From: JARRLC01 sp037387425
GTDB taxonomy: Bacteria; Pseudomonadota; Alphaproteobacteria; Rhizobiales; Rhodomicrobiaceae
Direction of reading: 5' to 3'
Length of the DNA stretch: 8,972 nt
NCBI GenBank assembly: GCA_037387425.1
Contig: JARRLC010000201.1
Span: 1-8,972, forward strand
Made by a program: the position numbers and the translations under genes. This document shows, piece by piece, positions 1 through 6,073 of this stretch (position 1 is the first letter of the stretch; each line of letters starts with the position of its first letter). The notes under the pieces were generated by a model. That model was not told the DNA's origin. It was given only the letters and a program-made list of their open reading frames with translations, and did no database searches.

Positions 1-72
1 CGATTCCCTTCACCCGCTCCAATTTTCTACATGATATCAATGAGATACACCGCGCGCAACGTGGAAAGCGTG

Positions 73-1080
73 TTAAGCGCTGCTGTCCAGCTTCTCCCGA
101 GGGGCGGCTGCGCGACGCAAGCGGTCGTTGATGGCCTCACCCAACCCTTCATCCGGCACAGGAGCGACGGCGATCGCGGGCGGGCCGCTCGCGTCCAACG
201 CGCGCAAATGGGCGAAAAGATTGGCGGCGGCTTCACGCAGATCGCCGCGTTCACTGAGGTTGAGAAATAACGCGTCGCTATCGGCGTTGCCGGCCGCGTT
301 GCAAAACTCCGCTCCAAACGCCAGGAAAGCCTCTCCCGGCTGCGGAGACGTCGCATTCAGCCGCACTCCGGCGCGCGGCGCATAATGCGAGGTGAGCATG
401 CCAGGCGCTTGCGGTTTGCCCGGCCCACCGCCGACCTCACCGGGAACCGACAAGGGCCGCCCAAGCGCCTCTTCCAGCTTATAACGCGCCACCGCTCCCG
501 CACGCAACAACACCGGAGCCGCGCCATCTGTCAGCGCAACGATGGTCGACTCGATCCCCGCCGCGCACGGGCCGCCATCCAAGATCATATCCACATCACC
601 GCCGAAATCTGCCGCGACATGGGCCGCCGTGGTCGCGCTCACCTGACCGGAGCGGTTGGCGCTTGGCGCGGCCACCGGAACGCCCGCCGCCCGGATCAAC
701 GCCCTTGCGCCATCATGCGCGGGGCTGCGCAGCGCCACTGTGGGAAGCCCAGCGCTCACCAGATCGCTAAGCCCTGCCCCTTCGCGCCGCCGAACCACCA
801 GCGTCAGCGGTCCCGGCCAGAACGCACGCGCCAGCGCCTCTGCCTCGGCGTCGAACTCCCCAAACGCGCGCGCCTCATCTAGCGACGCCACATGTACGAT
901 CAGCGGATTGAACCGCGGACGCCCCTTCGCCTCGAAGATGCGGGCCACGGCGCGCCCTTCGAACGCGTTAGCACCTAGTCCGTACACGGTTTCCGTTGGG
1001 AACGCCACAAGGCCGCCTTCTCTCAAAATGTGAGCGGCTTTTTCTAAGGCGTTCAATGATATAGGAGTTATGCGCGTCAT
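73..1080 (-). CDS. L-threonylcarbamoyladenylate synthase (Sua5/YrdC/YwlC family)
   Basis: This enzyme makes threonylcarbamoyl-AMP from threonine, bicarbonate and ATP, the first step of the t6A modification at position 37 of ANN-decoding tRNAs; it acts in the cytoplasm. The 335-residue protein has the long Sua5 architecture. The YrdC domain covers about residues 8-200, with FPTETVYGLG at 27-36, the K-x-R signature KGRPRFNP at 52-59 and SANRSG at 140-145. The Sua5 C-terminal domain follows, opening with APGMLTSHYAP at 226-236. Length and ending (EGLGEAINDRLRRAAAPR) look normal, so the gene appears intact. I chose the ATG at 1080 because family similarity begins at MTRITPISLNALEKAA; the frame stays open upstream to 1176, but those 32 extra residues are basic and not family-like. 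It is divergent from the acyl-CoA dehydrogenase gene and probably has its own promoter in the shared intergenic region. The symbol tsaC or sua5 would be used by different annotators. Confidence 0.95.
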   Translation of the reverse strand: MTRITPISLNALEKAAHILREGGLVAFPTETVYGLGANAFEGRAVARIFEAKGRPRFNPLIVHVASLDEARAFGEFDAEAEALARAFWPGPLTLVVRRREGAGLSDLVSAGLPTVALRSPAHDGARALIRAAGVPVAAPSANRSGQVSATTAAHVAADFGGDVDMILDGGPCAAGIESTIVALTDGAAPVLLRAGAVARYKLEEALGRPLSVPGEVGGGPGKPQAPGMLTSHYAPRAGVRLNATSPQPGEAFLAFGAEFCNAAGNADSDALFLNLSERGDLREAAANLFAHLRALDASGPPAIAVAPVPDEGLGEAINDRLRRAAAPREKLDSSA

Positions 1081-1138
1081 TCTCGAAAAGTTGTATAGCG
1101 AAGCTTCGTTAGATAGTCTTGATAGAGATAACCGCCGC

Positions 1139-1168
1139 TTGCGCCTTGGCCAATACCTTATACATAAT
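1139..1168 (+). promoter_or_regulatory. Possible promoter for the acyl-CoA dehydrogenase gene
   Basis: TTGCGC at 1139-1144 and CATAAT at 1163-1168 are separated by 18 bp, a weak match to a sigma-70-type -35/-10 pair. Transcription would start near 1175, about 48 bp upstream of the ATG at 1223. The -10 element falls inside the left arm of the inverted repeat at 1162-1181, which would suit repression by an operator. This is pattern matching only. Confidence 0.25.
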
Positions 1169-1181
1169 GGGAACATTATGT
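1162..1181. promoter_or_regulatory. Perfect 8-bp inverted repeat, candidate operator
   Basis: ACATAATG-GGAA-CATTATGT is an exact inverted repeat with 8-bp arms and a 4-bp spacer, in the divergent region between the Sua5-type gene (start 1080) and the acyl-CoA dehydrogenase gene (start 1223). Such size and symmetry suit a dimeric helix-turn-helix repressor, for example a TetR-family regulator of fatty-acid oxidation. The regulator is not in this window. It ends 41 bp upstream of the dehydrogenase start, a typical operator position. Confidence 0.45.
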
Positions 1182-1222
1182 GCTGCCCAAATGATGAATT
1201 GCTTTAGGCACGGGAAACAACG

Positions 1223-2941
1223 ATGACCTTTAAAGCTCCTGTTGCAGATATTCTTTACACACTAGATCATATCGCAGGGTTCTCTCAGCTTGTCGATGAA
1301 GGCATGTTCGGCGAACTCGATATGGAGACAGTCGCGGCAATATTAGAAGAAAGTGGACGCTTCGCCAATGAAGAGCTAGCTCCGCTGAACCGCAAAGGCG
1401 ACGAAACGCCCGCAAAACTCGTCGGCAAGGATGTCGAGACGCCGTCCGGCTGGATCGAGGCTTACAAACTCTTCGTCGATGGCGGCTGGAACGCGCTGGC
1501 GTGTCCTGAAGAATTCGGCGGCCAGGATTTGCCGGTCGCAATTTCCATGGCGGCAACAGAAATGTGGGGCGGAGCCAATATGGCGTTTGCGCTGGGACCG
1601 CTGCTCACTTCCGGTGCGGTGGAGGCCGTGTCGCATTATGCCGCCCCCGAACTAAAAGCCAGGTTCTTGCCGAAAATGGTCTCCGGCGAGTGGACTGGCT
1701 CCATGCAATTAACCGAACCGCAGGCAGGCTCAGACTTACGCTTTTTGAAAACGCGCGCCGTTCCGCAAGAAGATGGCAGCTATAAAATCACCGGCACCAA
1801 GATTTTCATAACCTATGGCGAGCACCCGATGACGGAAAATATCGTGCATCTGGTGCTGGCGCGGCTGCCAGACGCTCCGACGGGCACAAAAGGCATTTCC
1901 ATGTTCGTTGTGCCGAAATTCCTGGTGGGCGATGACGGCTCGCTGGGCGCGCGCAACGATGTGTTCTGTTCAAAGCTGGAACACAAGCTTGGCATTCACG
2001 GCAGCCCCACATGCGTGATGAACTTCGGCGATGAAGGCGGTGCGACCGGCTGGCTGGTGGGAGAAGCGAATCGCGGGCTGAATTACATGTTCTTGATGAT
2101 GAACCGCGCGCGCATATCGGTCGGCATGCAAGGCATCGGACTAGCGGAGCACGCCTATCAGGATGCGCTAGCCTATGCGCAAGAACGCCGCCAAGGCAGC
2201 GCTGCGGGTGTGCCGAACACCGAAATGGCGCCGATTATCATGGGCCTTACCAACGCCGTGGCGCTCGATGTTGCGCGCCATGGCCGCGACGAAGCCACCC
2301 GCAAGCGCGCCGAAGCAGAAGCCGCGCTTCTTACGCCGCTGTCCAAGGCGTATGGCTCGGATATCTCGGTGGAAGTGGCGTCCGAGGCCCTTCAGGTGCA
2401 TGGCGGCATGGGCTTCATTGAGGAGACCGGCGCGGCGCAGCATTATCGCGACGCGCGCATCACGCCAATTTATGAAGGCACGAACGGCATTCAGGCGCTA
2501 GACTTGGTGGGCCGCAAACTTTTAATGAACGAGGGCGAGGTTGTACGCACCTTTCTAGCAGGCTTGCAGGAGATCGTCGCAAATGTGCCGACTGAGGCCA
2601 ACTCACCCTTCGGCACGACGGCAAGATGTCTCGGCCAAGGGATGGCAGATCTGGTCGAATGCAGTTTGTGGCTTGGCAAAAAGCTGGCGGAAAATCCGAG
2701 CGCGGCGCTTGCTGGCGCAACCAGCTACGCGAAAATGTTCAGCTTAGTCGCAGGCGGAACGCTGCTTGCACGTGGCGCGCTATCGGCAATACGTAAAGGT
2801 GATAATGCGGCTGAAACGCAAACTCTGCTCGCGCGCCATTTTGCCGAAACGCAGGTTGCCTCCTCAAGCGGTCTTAAGCACGCTGTCTATCACAGCGCGG
2901 ATACGGTTTTGGGCGAAAAAGCTGATGCTATTTTGCAGTGA
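1223..2941 (+). CDS. Acyl-CoA dehydrogenase, DmdC-like with C-terminal extension; apparent internal in-frame deletion
   Basis: FAD-dependent acyl-CoA dehydrogenases introduce the alpha,beta double bond in acyl-CoA thioesters, the first step of beta-oxidation. This 572-residue protein belongs to the large subgroup often annotated as 3-methylmercaptopropionyl-CoA dehydrogenase (DmdC) or acyl-CoA dehydrogenase with C-terminal domain; the true substrate cannot be told from sequence. The N-terminal helical domain covers about residues 1-155. The middle beta domain has MQLTEPQAGSD at 161-171 and GTKIFITYGEH at 191-201. The C-terminal helical domain has QVHGGMGFIEETG at 391-403 and PIYEGTNGIQA at 415-425, where Glu418 is the expected catalytic base. 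A further helical domain follows to the end. The protein is about 20-25 residues shorter than I recall for the family: after MAPII at 335-339 the usual HPDV-R-ML-TM-A-TEAARA segment is missing and the sequence jumps to a short GLTNA stretch before VALD. The start fits the family (MTFKAPV); upstream there is only a weak GGGA. Confidence 0.9.
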   Translation: MTFKAPVADILYTLDHIAGFSQLVDEGMFGELDMETVAAILEESGRFANEELAPLNRKGDETPAKLVGKDVETPSGWIEAYKLFVDGGWNALACPEEFGGQDLPVAISMAATEMWGGANMAFALGPLLTSGAVEAVSHYAAPELKARFLPKMVSGEWTGSMQLTEPQAGSDLRFLKTRAVPQEDGSYKITGTKIFITYGEHPMTENIVHLVLARLPDAPTGTKGISMFVVPKFLVGDDGSLGARNDVFCSKLEHKLGIHGSPTCVMNFGDEGGATGWLVGEANRGLNYMFLMMNRARISVGMQGIGLAEHAYQDALAYAQERRQGSAAGVPNTEMAPIIMGLTNAVALDVARHGRDEATRKRAEAEAALLTPLSKAYGSDISVEVASEALQVHGGMGFIEETGAAQHYRDARITPIYEGTNGIQALDLVGRKLLMNEGEVVRTFLAGLQEIVANVPTEANSPFGTTARCLGQGMADLVECSLWLGKKLAENPSAALAGATSYAKMFSLVAGGTLLARGALSAIRKGDNAAETQTLLARHFAETQVASSSGLKHAVYHSADTVLGEKADAILQ

Positions 2942-2991
2942 TGCGGAAAAAGTCATTATAAAAAATTGGTAGCAAATATGGGGAACTGCAC

Positions 2992-3689
2992 GTGAGTGAA
3001 TTTATTACCGTGGACACGCAAGGGCCTGTTCAGATCATTAGCTTGGCAGCGAAGGAGTTTTTACGGCAGGCAACGATATTGTCGATTTCATTGAAGCCAA
3101 CGACAGTGGCGCTGAAGTGATGGCGCCAGTGCTGGAGTTTCTGCGCGCGCTGATTTTCACGGAAAAGCCGATTGTGGCGGCAATTGATGGTTTGGCTATC
3201 GGTGTCGGCACAACAATGCTGTTCCATTGCGATCTCATATACGCGACGCATGAATCGGTGTTCGTAACGCCGTTTATCGACCTCGGGCTGGTGCCGGAAG
3301 CTGGGTCCAGCCTGATTGCGCCACAGCGAATGGGTTATGCCGCCGCATTCGCAATGCTGGTTGCCGGGAAGCCGCTTACGGCGGAAGGAGCAGTGCGTTC
3401 GCATCTGATTAACGCTATTGTACCTCGTGCGAACCTTGAAGCTCATGCGATGGAACGGGCGACCAAACTTGCCACCAAGCCACAGCACGCTATGGCGATG
3501 TCACGCAAGCTTTTACGCGGTGATCCGTATTTCATCTGGCAGCGCGTCCAGGAAGAAGCGCGTCTGTTCAAGGAATGTCTAGGCTCGCCGGAAGCGCGGG
3601 CTGCGTTTGAGGCGTTTACGCAACGCACGTCTCAAGGACAGGCGCAGCAAGTCTCCGGGCATGACAATCCGGGTGAGCACACAACGTAA
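2992..3689 (+). pseudogene. Enoyl-CoA hydratase/isomerase, disrupted by an internal deletion with frameshift
   Basis: Crotonase-fold enzymes of this type hydrate or isomerise enoyl-CoA, the step after the acyl-CoA dehydrogenase encoded just upstream. A normal N-terminus starts at the GTG at 2992, 50 bp after the dehydrogenase stop: SEFITVDTQGPVQIISL. That frame then leaves the family pattern and ends in a stop near 3118. A second frame takes over at about 3042 with LGSEGVFTAGNDIVDF, the canonical oxyanion-hole segment, and runs to the TAA at 3687-3689; a TAG at 3039 blocks it further upstream. The intervening block (NRP-KKNA-T and the following helix, about 35 residues in relatives) is absent. 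From the frames, the lost length must be 1 modulo 3 (for example 106 or 109 bp). The junction bases CTTG could belong to either side. The gene is a pseudogene if the sequence is correct; an assembly error is the alternative. Confidence 0.8.
3117..3689 (+). CDS. Surviving C-terminal open frame of the enoyl-CoA hydratase/isomerase
   Basis: This 190-residue frame can begin at GTG 3117 or ATG 3120. It holds most of the crotonase fold: IDGLAIGVGTTMLFHCDL at 23-40 with the second oxyanion-hole glycine region, TPFIDLGLVPEAGSS at 51-65 where Glu61 matches the catalytic acid of the isomerase/hydratase group, and the C-terminal helices to about residue 170. If translated alone it would lack the FTAGND half of the oxyanion hole, which lies just upstream in the same frame, as well as the first beta strands, so activity is unlikely. 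No ribosome-binding site is evident at either start. Automated pipelines may report it as a short enoyl-CoA hydratase. I regard it as part of the disrupted gene. Confidence 0.45.
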   Translation: MMAPVLEFLRALIFTEKPIVAAIDGLAIGVGTTMLFHCDLIYATHESVFVTPFIDLGLVPEAGSSLIAPQRMGYAAAFAMLVAGKPLTAEGAVRSHLINAIVPRANLEAHAMERATKLATKPQHAMAMSRKLLRGDPYFIWQRVQEEARLFKECLGSPEARAAFEAFTQRTSQGQAQQVSGHDNPGEHTT

Positions 3690-3752
3690 ACGCTGTAGAC
3701 GGGCGCGTTCCTGTTGCAAACAGCAGCATAATTCATAGTGTGGTGCGTAATT

Positions 3753-4616
3753 ATGAAAAATCTATCCCGGAAAACGGTGCTGATAACCGGCGGAAGCCGT
3801 GGCATAGGCTTAGCAATCGCACTTCGCGCCGCACGTGATGGCGCCAACATCGCCCTTGCCGCCAAAACCGCCGAGCCGCACCCAACTCTTCCGGGCACAA
3901 TCTACACCGCTGCGAGTGAAATCGAGCAGGCGGGCGGTAAAGCGCTACCGCTCATCTGCGATGTACGCCACGAGAATGAGGCCGTTGAGGCCGTCGAGAA
4001 AACGGTCGCTGAGTTCGGCGGCATTGATATTCTCATCAACAACGCCAGCGCTATTTCGCTGACCCGCACCCCCGATACCAGCATGAAGCGTTTCGATCTG
4101 ATGCATCAGGTCAACACGCGCGGCACGTATCTGATGTCGAAACTGTGCATACCGCATCTGGAAAAGTCTGAAAATCCGCATATTCTCATGATGTCGCCGC
4201 CCTTGGACCTTACCCCTAAGTGGTTCGCGCCGCATCTGGCCTATTCTATCGCCAAATATGGCATGAGCCTTTGTGTGTTGGGGCTGGCGGAAGAACTGAA
4301 ATCCCAAGGCATAGCCGTAAATGCGCTGTGGCCGCGCACTCCGATTGCCACCGCGGCGCTGAATAACATTCCGCAGGGCGAGAAACTGGCGCGTATGTCT
4401 CGCACGCCAGAAATCCTTGCCGACGCCGCCCATATGCTCTTAACAAAGCCCTCGCGCGAGTTTACTGGCAATTTCTGCATTGATGACACGCTTTTAAGCG
4501 AGAACGGCGTGACCGATTTTGACCGCTACCGCGTAGACCCAACCCAAAATCTGGCGCCGGATTTCTTTGTGCCGGATGACAGCACGCCTCCTGCCAACAT
4601 GAAGGCTGTGCAGTAG
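3753..4616 (+). CDS. HSDL2-like short-chain dehydrogenase/reductase
   Basis: This 287-residue NAD(P)-dependent classical SDR aligns along its whole length, from memory, with the SDR half of eukaryotic HSDL2 (hydroxysteroid dehydrogenase-like 2), but lacks the SCP2 sterol-carrier domain of that protein. The cofactor motif TGGSRGIG is at 12-19 and NNASAIS at 96-102. Asn121 in VNTRGTY, Ser148 in MMSPPLDL, and Tyr164 and Lys168 in YSIAK form the catalytic set. HSDL2-type hallmarks include AKTAEPHP at 37-44, GTIYTAA at 48-54, VNALWPRT at 189-196 and FTGNFCIDD at 237-245. The substrate is unknown; HSDL2 is linked to lipid metabolism, and the two upstream beta-oxidation genes suggest a role in fatty-acid or branched-lipid turnover. 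I prefer ATG 3753 over an in-frame GTG at 3738, which adds only five residues. It lies 63 bp after the broken hydratase gene and may share its transcript. The gene looks intact. Confidence 0.93.
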   Translation: MKNLSRKTVLITGGSRGIGLAIALRAARDGANIALAAKTAEPHPTLPGTIYTAASEIEQAGGKALPLICDVRHENEAVEAVEKTVAEFGGIDILINNASAISLTRTPDTSMKRFDLMHQVNTRGTYLMSKLCIPHLEKSENPHILMMSPPLDLTPKWFAPHLAYSIAKYGMSLCVLGLAEELKSQGIAVNALWPRTPIATAALNNIPQGEKLARMSRTPEILADAAHMLLTKPSREFTGNFCIDDTLLSENGVTDFDRYRVDPTQNLAPDFFVPDDSTPPANMKAVQ

Positions 4617-4712
4617 CTGGATGTTTAGTCCATAAAGCATTTCAGAAAGTTACGGGCATTCCACCAACTGCGGCCTTGCCGAATCTGAAAATCCGTGCTC
4701 ACTTTATTTGTT

Positions 4713-5648
4713 ATGGCAACACTCTATTTATCGCACACTACGTTTCTTGAACACGATACCGGAGAGGGGCACCCCGAGCGTCCAGATCGGCTGCGCGCTA
4801 TCGAAAAAGCCCTGCAGGACAGCGCATTTGACGATTTGCTGCGTGAAACCGCAACGCAAGCGCCTATCGAAGCGCTGGAGCGTGTACATACGCCCGCCTA
4901 TGTCTCTGCCATTCGCCGCGCTTCGCCGGAATGGGGATACGCCTATCTCGATGGCGATACACTGATGTCGCCCGCCTCATTTAGCGCCGCGCTTCTGGCC
5001 GCTGGAGCCGGGATGCGCGCAGTGGACGCTGTTATCGGCGGTGAGGCGCAAAACGCGTTCTGTGCGGTTCGCCCTCCCGGACATCACGCAGAGCCGCATC
5101 GCGCCATGGGGTTCTGCCTGTTCAACAACATTGCGATTGCCGCGAAATATGCGCGCGCGCAGCATGGGCTGGAACGCATCGCCGTCGTTGATTTTGATGT
5201 GCATCACGGAAATGGCACGCAAGCGGCTTTCTGGTCCGAGCCCAACCTGTTTTTCGCTTCTACGCATCAAATGCCGCTTTATCCGGGCACGGGCGCTGCA
5301 AGCGAGACAGGCGTTGCAAACAACATCGTAAACGCGCCTTTAGCTCCCGGCTCGGGCGGTGAAGAGTTCCGCGAGGCATATACGACCCGTATTCTGCCAG
5401 CGCTTGAAGCGTTCGCACCAGACTTGATCTTGATTTCCGCCGGTTTCGATGCACACCAGGCCGATCCGCTTAGCAACATCGGGTTGGTTGAAGATGATTA
5501 TATTTGGAGTACCATGCGTCTTTCCAGCATTGCAGATAAGTGCTGCAAAGGGCGGATCGTTTCGATGTTGGAAGGCGGATACGATTTACGAGCACTTGCA
5601 CAATCTGTAGCTGGGCATATAAGAGCATTGATGGATGCTGGAAACTGA
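4713..5648 (+). CDS. Histone deacetylase family protein (class II HDAC / acetylpolyamine amidohydrolase-like)
   Basis: This is a zinc-dependent amidohydrolase that removes acetyl groups from acetyl-lysine, acetylpolyamines or related small amides; bacterial substrates are mostly unknown. The 311-residue protein is one complete arginase/deacetylase-fold domain with the full active site. LEHDTGEGHPERPDRL lies at 12-27. The His-His dyad is in RPPGHHAEP (His124, His125). The zinc ligands are Asp162 and His164 in DFDVHHGNG and Asp246 in SAGFDAHQADP. The transition-state tyrosine is Tyr290 in LEGGYDL. No signal peptide or membrane segment is seen, so it is probably cytoplasmic. I prefer ATG 4713, where family similarity begins; an in-frame GTG at 4695 would add six residues. 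It starts 96 bp after the SDR gene and ends 37 bp before xseB, a neighbourhood common in alphaproteobacteria, and is probably co-transcribed with xseB. Confidence 0.94.
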   Translation: MATLYLSHTTFLEHDTGEGHPERPDRLRAIEKALQDSAFDDLLRETATQAPIEALERVHTPAYVSAIRRASPEWGYAYLDGDTLMSPASFSAALLAAGAGMRAVDAVIGGEAQNAFCAVRPPGHHAEPHRAMGFCLFNNIAIAAKYARAQHGLERIAVVDFDVHHGNGTQAAFWSEPNLFFASTHQMPLYPGTGAASETGVANNIVNAPLAPGSGGEEFREAYTTRILPALEAFAPDLILISAGFDAHQADPLSNIGLVEDDYIWSTMRLSSIADKCCKGRIVSMLEGGYDLRALAQSVAGHIRALMDAGN

Positions 5649-5676
5649 CTATGAAACAATGTATCCAGCGCCGAAA

Positions 5677-5680
5677 GAGG
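5677..5680 (+). promoter_or_regulatory. Ribosome-binding site of xseB
   Basis: GAGG at 5677-5680, within AAAGAGGGAC, sits 5 nt before the ATG at 5686. It is one of the clearest Shine-Dalgarno sequences in the window and decides the xseB start over the longer open frame beginning at 5635. Confidence 0.7.
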
Positions 5681-5685
5681 GACAA

Positions 5686-5943
5686 ATGGGAAAACCACAG
5701 GACAGCCATGCCGATATTGCGGCGATGACATTTGAGCAAGCTATGAAAGAGCTGGAGCAGATCGTCGGTCAGCTGGAACGCGGCGATGTGGAACTTGAGC
5801 CTTCGATTAAGCTATACGAACGTGGCGAAGCGTTGCGCGCACATTGCGATCAGCTTCTCAAACGCATCGAAGCCAAGGTAGAAAAAATCACGCTTGATGC
5901 GCAAGGACAGCCAGAGGGAAGCGCACCGCTGGACACGAACTAA
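5686..5943 (+). CDS. xseB: Exodeoxyribonuclease VII small subunit
   Basis: XseB is the small subunit of exonuclease VII; several copies bind each XseA chain to form the enzyme that degrades single-stranded DNA to short oligonucleotides in repair. The 85-residue protein has the usual size and sequence: MTFEQAMKELEQIVGQLERGD, then the signature VELEPSIKLYERGEAL and a coiled-coil-like helix ending in KRIEAKVEKI. I chose ATG 5686 because a GAGG Shine-Dalgarno at 5677-5680 lies 5 nt upstream; the frame is open back to 5635, but those residues overlap the HDAC gene and are not family-like. XseA is not in the window. In many alphaproteobacteria ispA follows xseB; here a stem-loop and dxs follow directly. 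Confidence 0.95.
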   Translation: MGKPQDSHADIAAMTFEQAMKELEQIVGQLERGDVELEPSIKLYERGEALRAHCDQLLKRIEAKVEKITLDAQGQPEGSAPLDTN

Positions 5944-5951
5944 GTTCTGAA

Positions 5952-5965
5952 ATGACTTAGGTCAT
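5952..5965. repeat. Small inverted repeat after xseB
   Basis: ATGAC-TTAG-GTCAT is an inverted repeat with 5-bp arms and a 4-nt spacer, 9 bp after the xseB stop. It may be a minor RNA hairpin or a protein-binding site, but symmetry of this length is expected by chance. Confidence 0.2.
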
Positions 5966-5983
5966 ATTTGTTGTAGTAAAAAC

Positions 5984-6020
5984 GTTCCCCGCATAACACA
6001 TATTGTGCGGGGAACTCTTT
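5984..6020 (+). terminator. Stem-loop terminator candidate between xseB and dxs
   Basis: GTTCCCCGCA at 5984-5993 and TGCGGGGAAC at 6006-6015 form a perfect 10-bp GC-rich stem with a 12-nt loop, followed by TCTTT at 6016-6020. An A-run at 5978-5982 precedes the left arm, so it might also act on the reverse strand. It lies 40 bp after the xseB stop and 54 bp before the dxs start. It would separate the HDAC-xseB transcript from dxs, or act as an attenuator. The T tract is short, so termination may be partial. Confidence 0.6.
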
Positions 6021-6059
6021 GCGTCTGCCATAGATTGCAATCGTTTTCTATGGCATGAC

Positions 6060-6065
6060 GGGGGA
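6060..6065 (+). promoter_or_regulatory. Ribosome-binding site supporting the GTG start of dxs
   Basis: GGGGGA at 6060-6065 lies 8 nt upstream of the GTG at 6074. It supports that start over the out-of-frame ATG at 6055. The encoded N-terminus, with TPLLDQIETPEDLR, agrees with the usual DXS beginning. Confidence 0.55.
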
Positions 6066-6073
6066 TAACTTAC

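Noticed and set aside
385..882. Plus-strand open frame of 165 codons
   Set aside because: It lies antisense to the well-supported Sua5-type gene, and its Arg/His-rich translation is typical of a shadow frame in GC-rich DNA.
1099..1108. CGAAGCTTCG palindrome 19 bp upstream of the Sua5-type start
   Set aside because: The 10-bp symmetry does not extend further and is within chance expectation; it is weaker than the 20-bp repeat nearby.
1081..1176. N-terminal extension of the Sua5-type protein to an ATG at 1176
   Set aside because: The 32 extra residues are arginine-rich, not family-like, and would cover the divergent promoter region; the ATG at 1080 matches the usual N-terminus.
3030..3488. 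Minus-strand open frame of 152 codons across the hydratase junction
   Set aside because: It is antisense to clear crotonase-family sequence and shows no recognisable protein features.
3945..4433. Minus-strand open frame of 162 codons
   Set aside because: It lies antisense to the intact HSDL2-like SDR and has no family-like motif.
6033..6042. GATTGCAATC palindrome upstream of dxs
   Set aside because: A 10-bp palindrome is expected about once per kilobase by chance, and no second half-site or known motif is visible.
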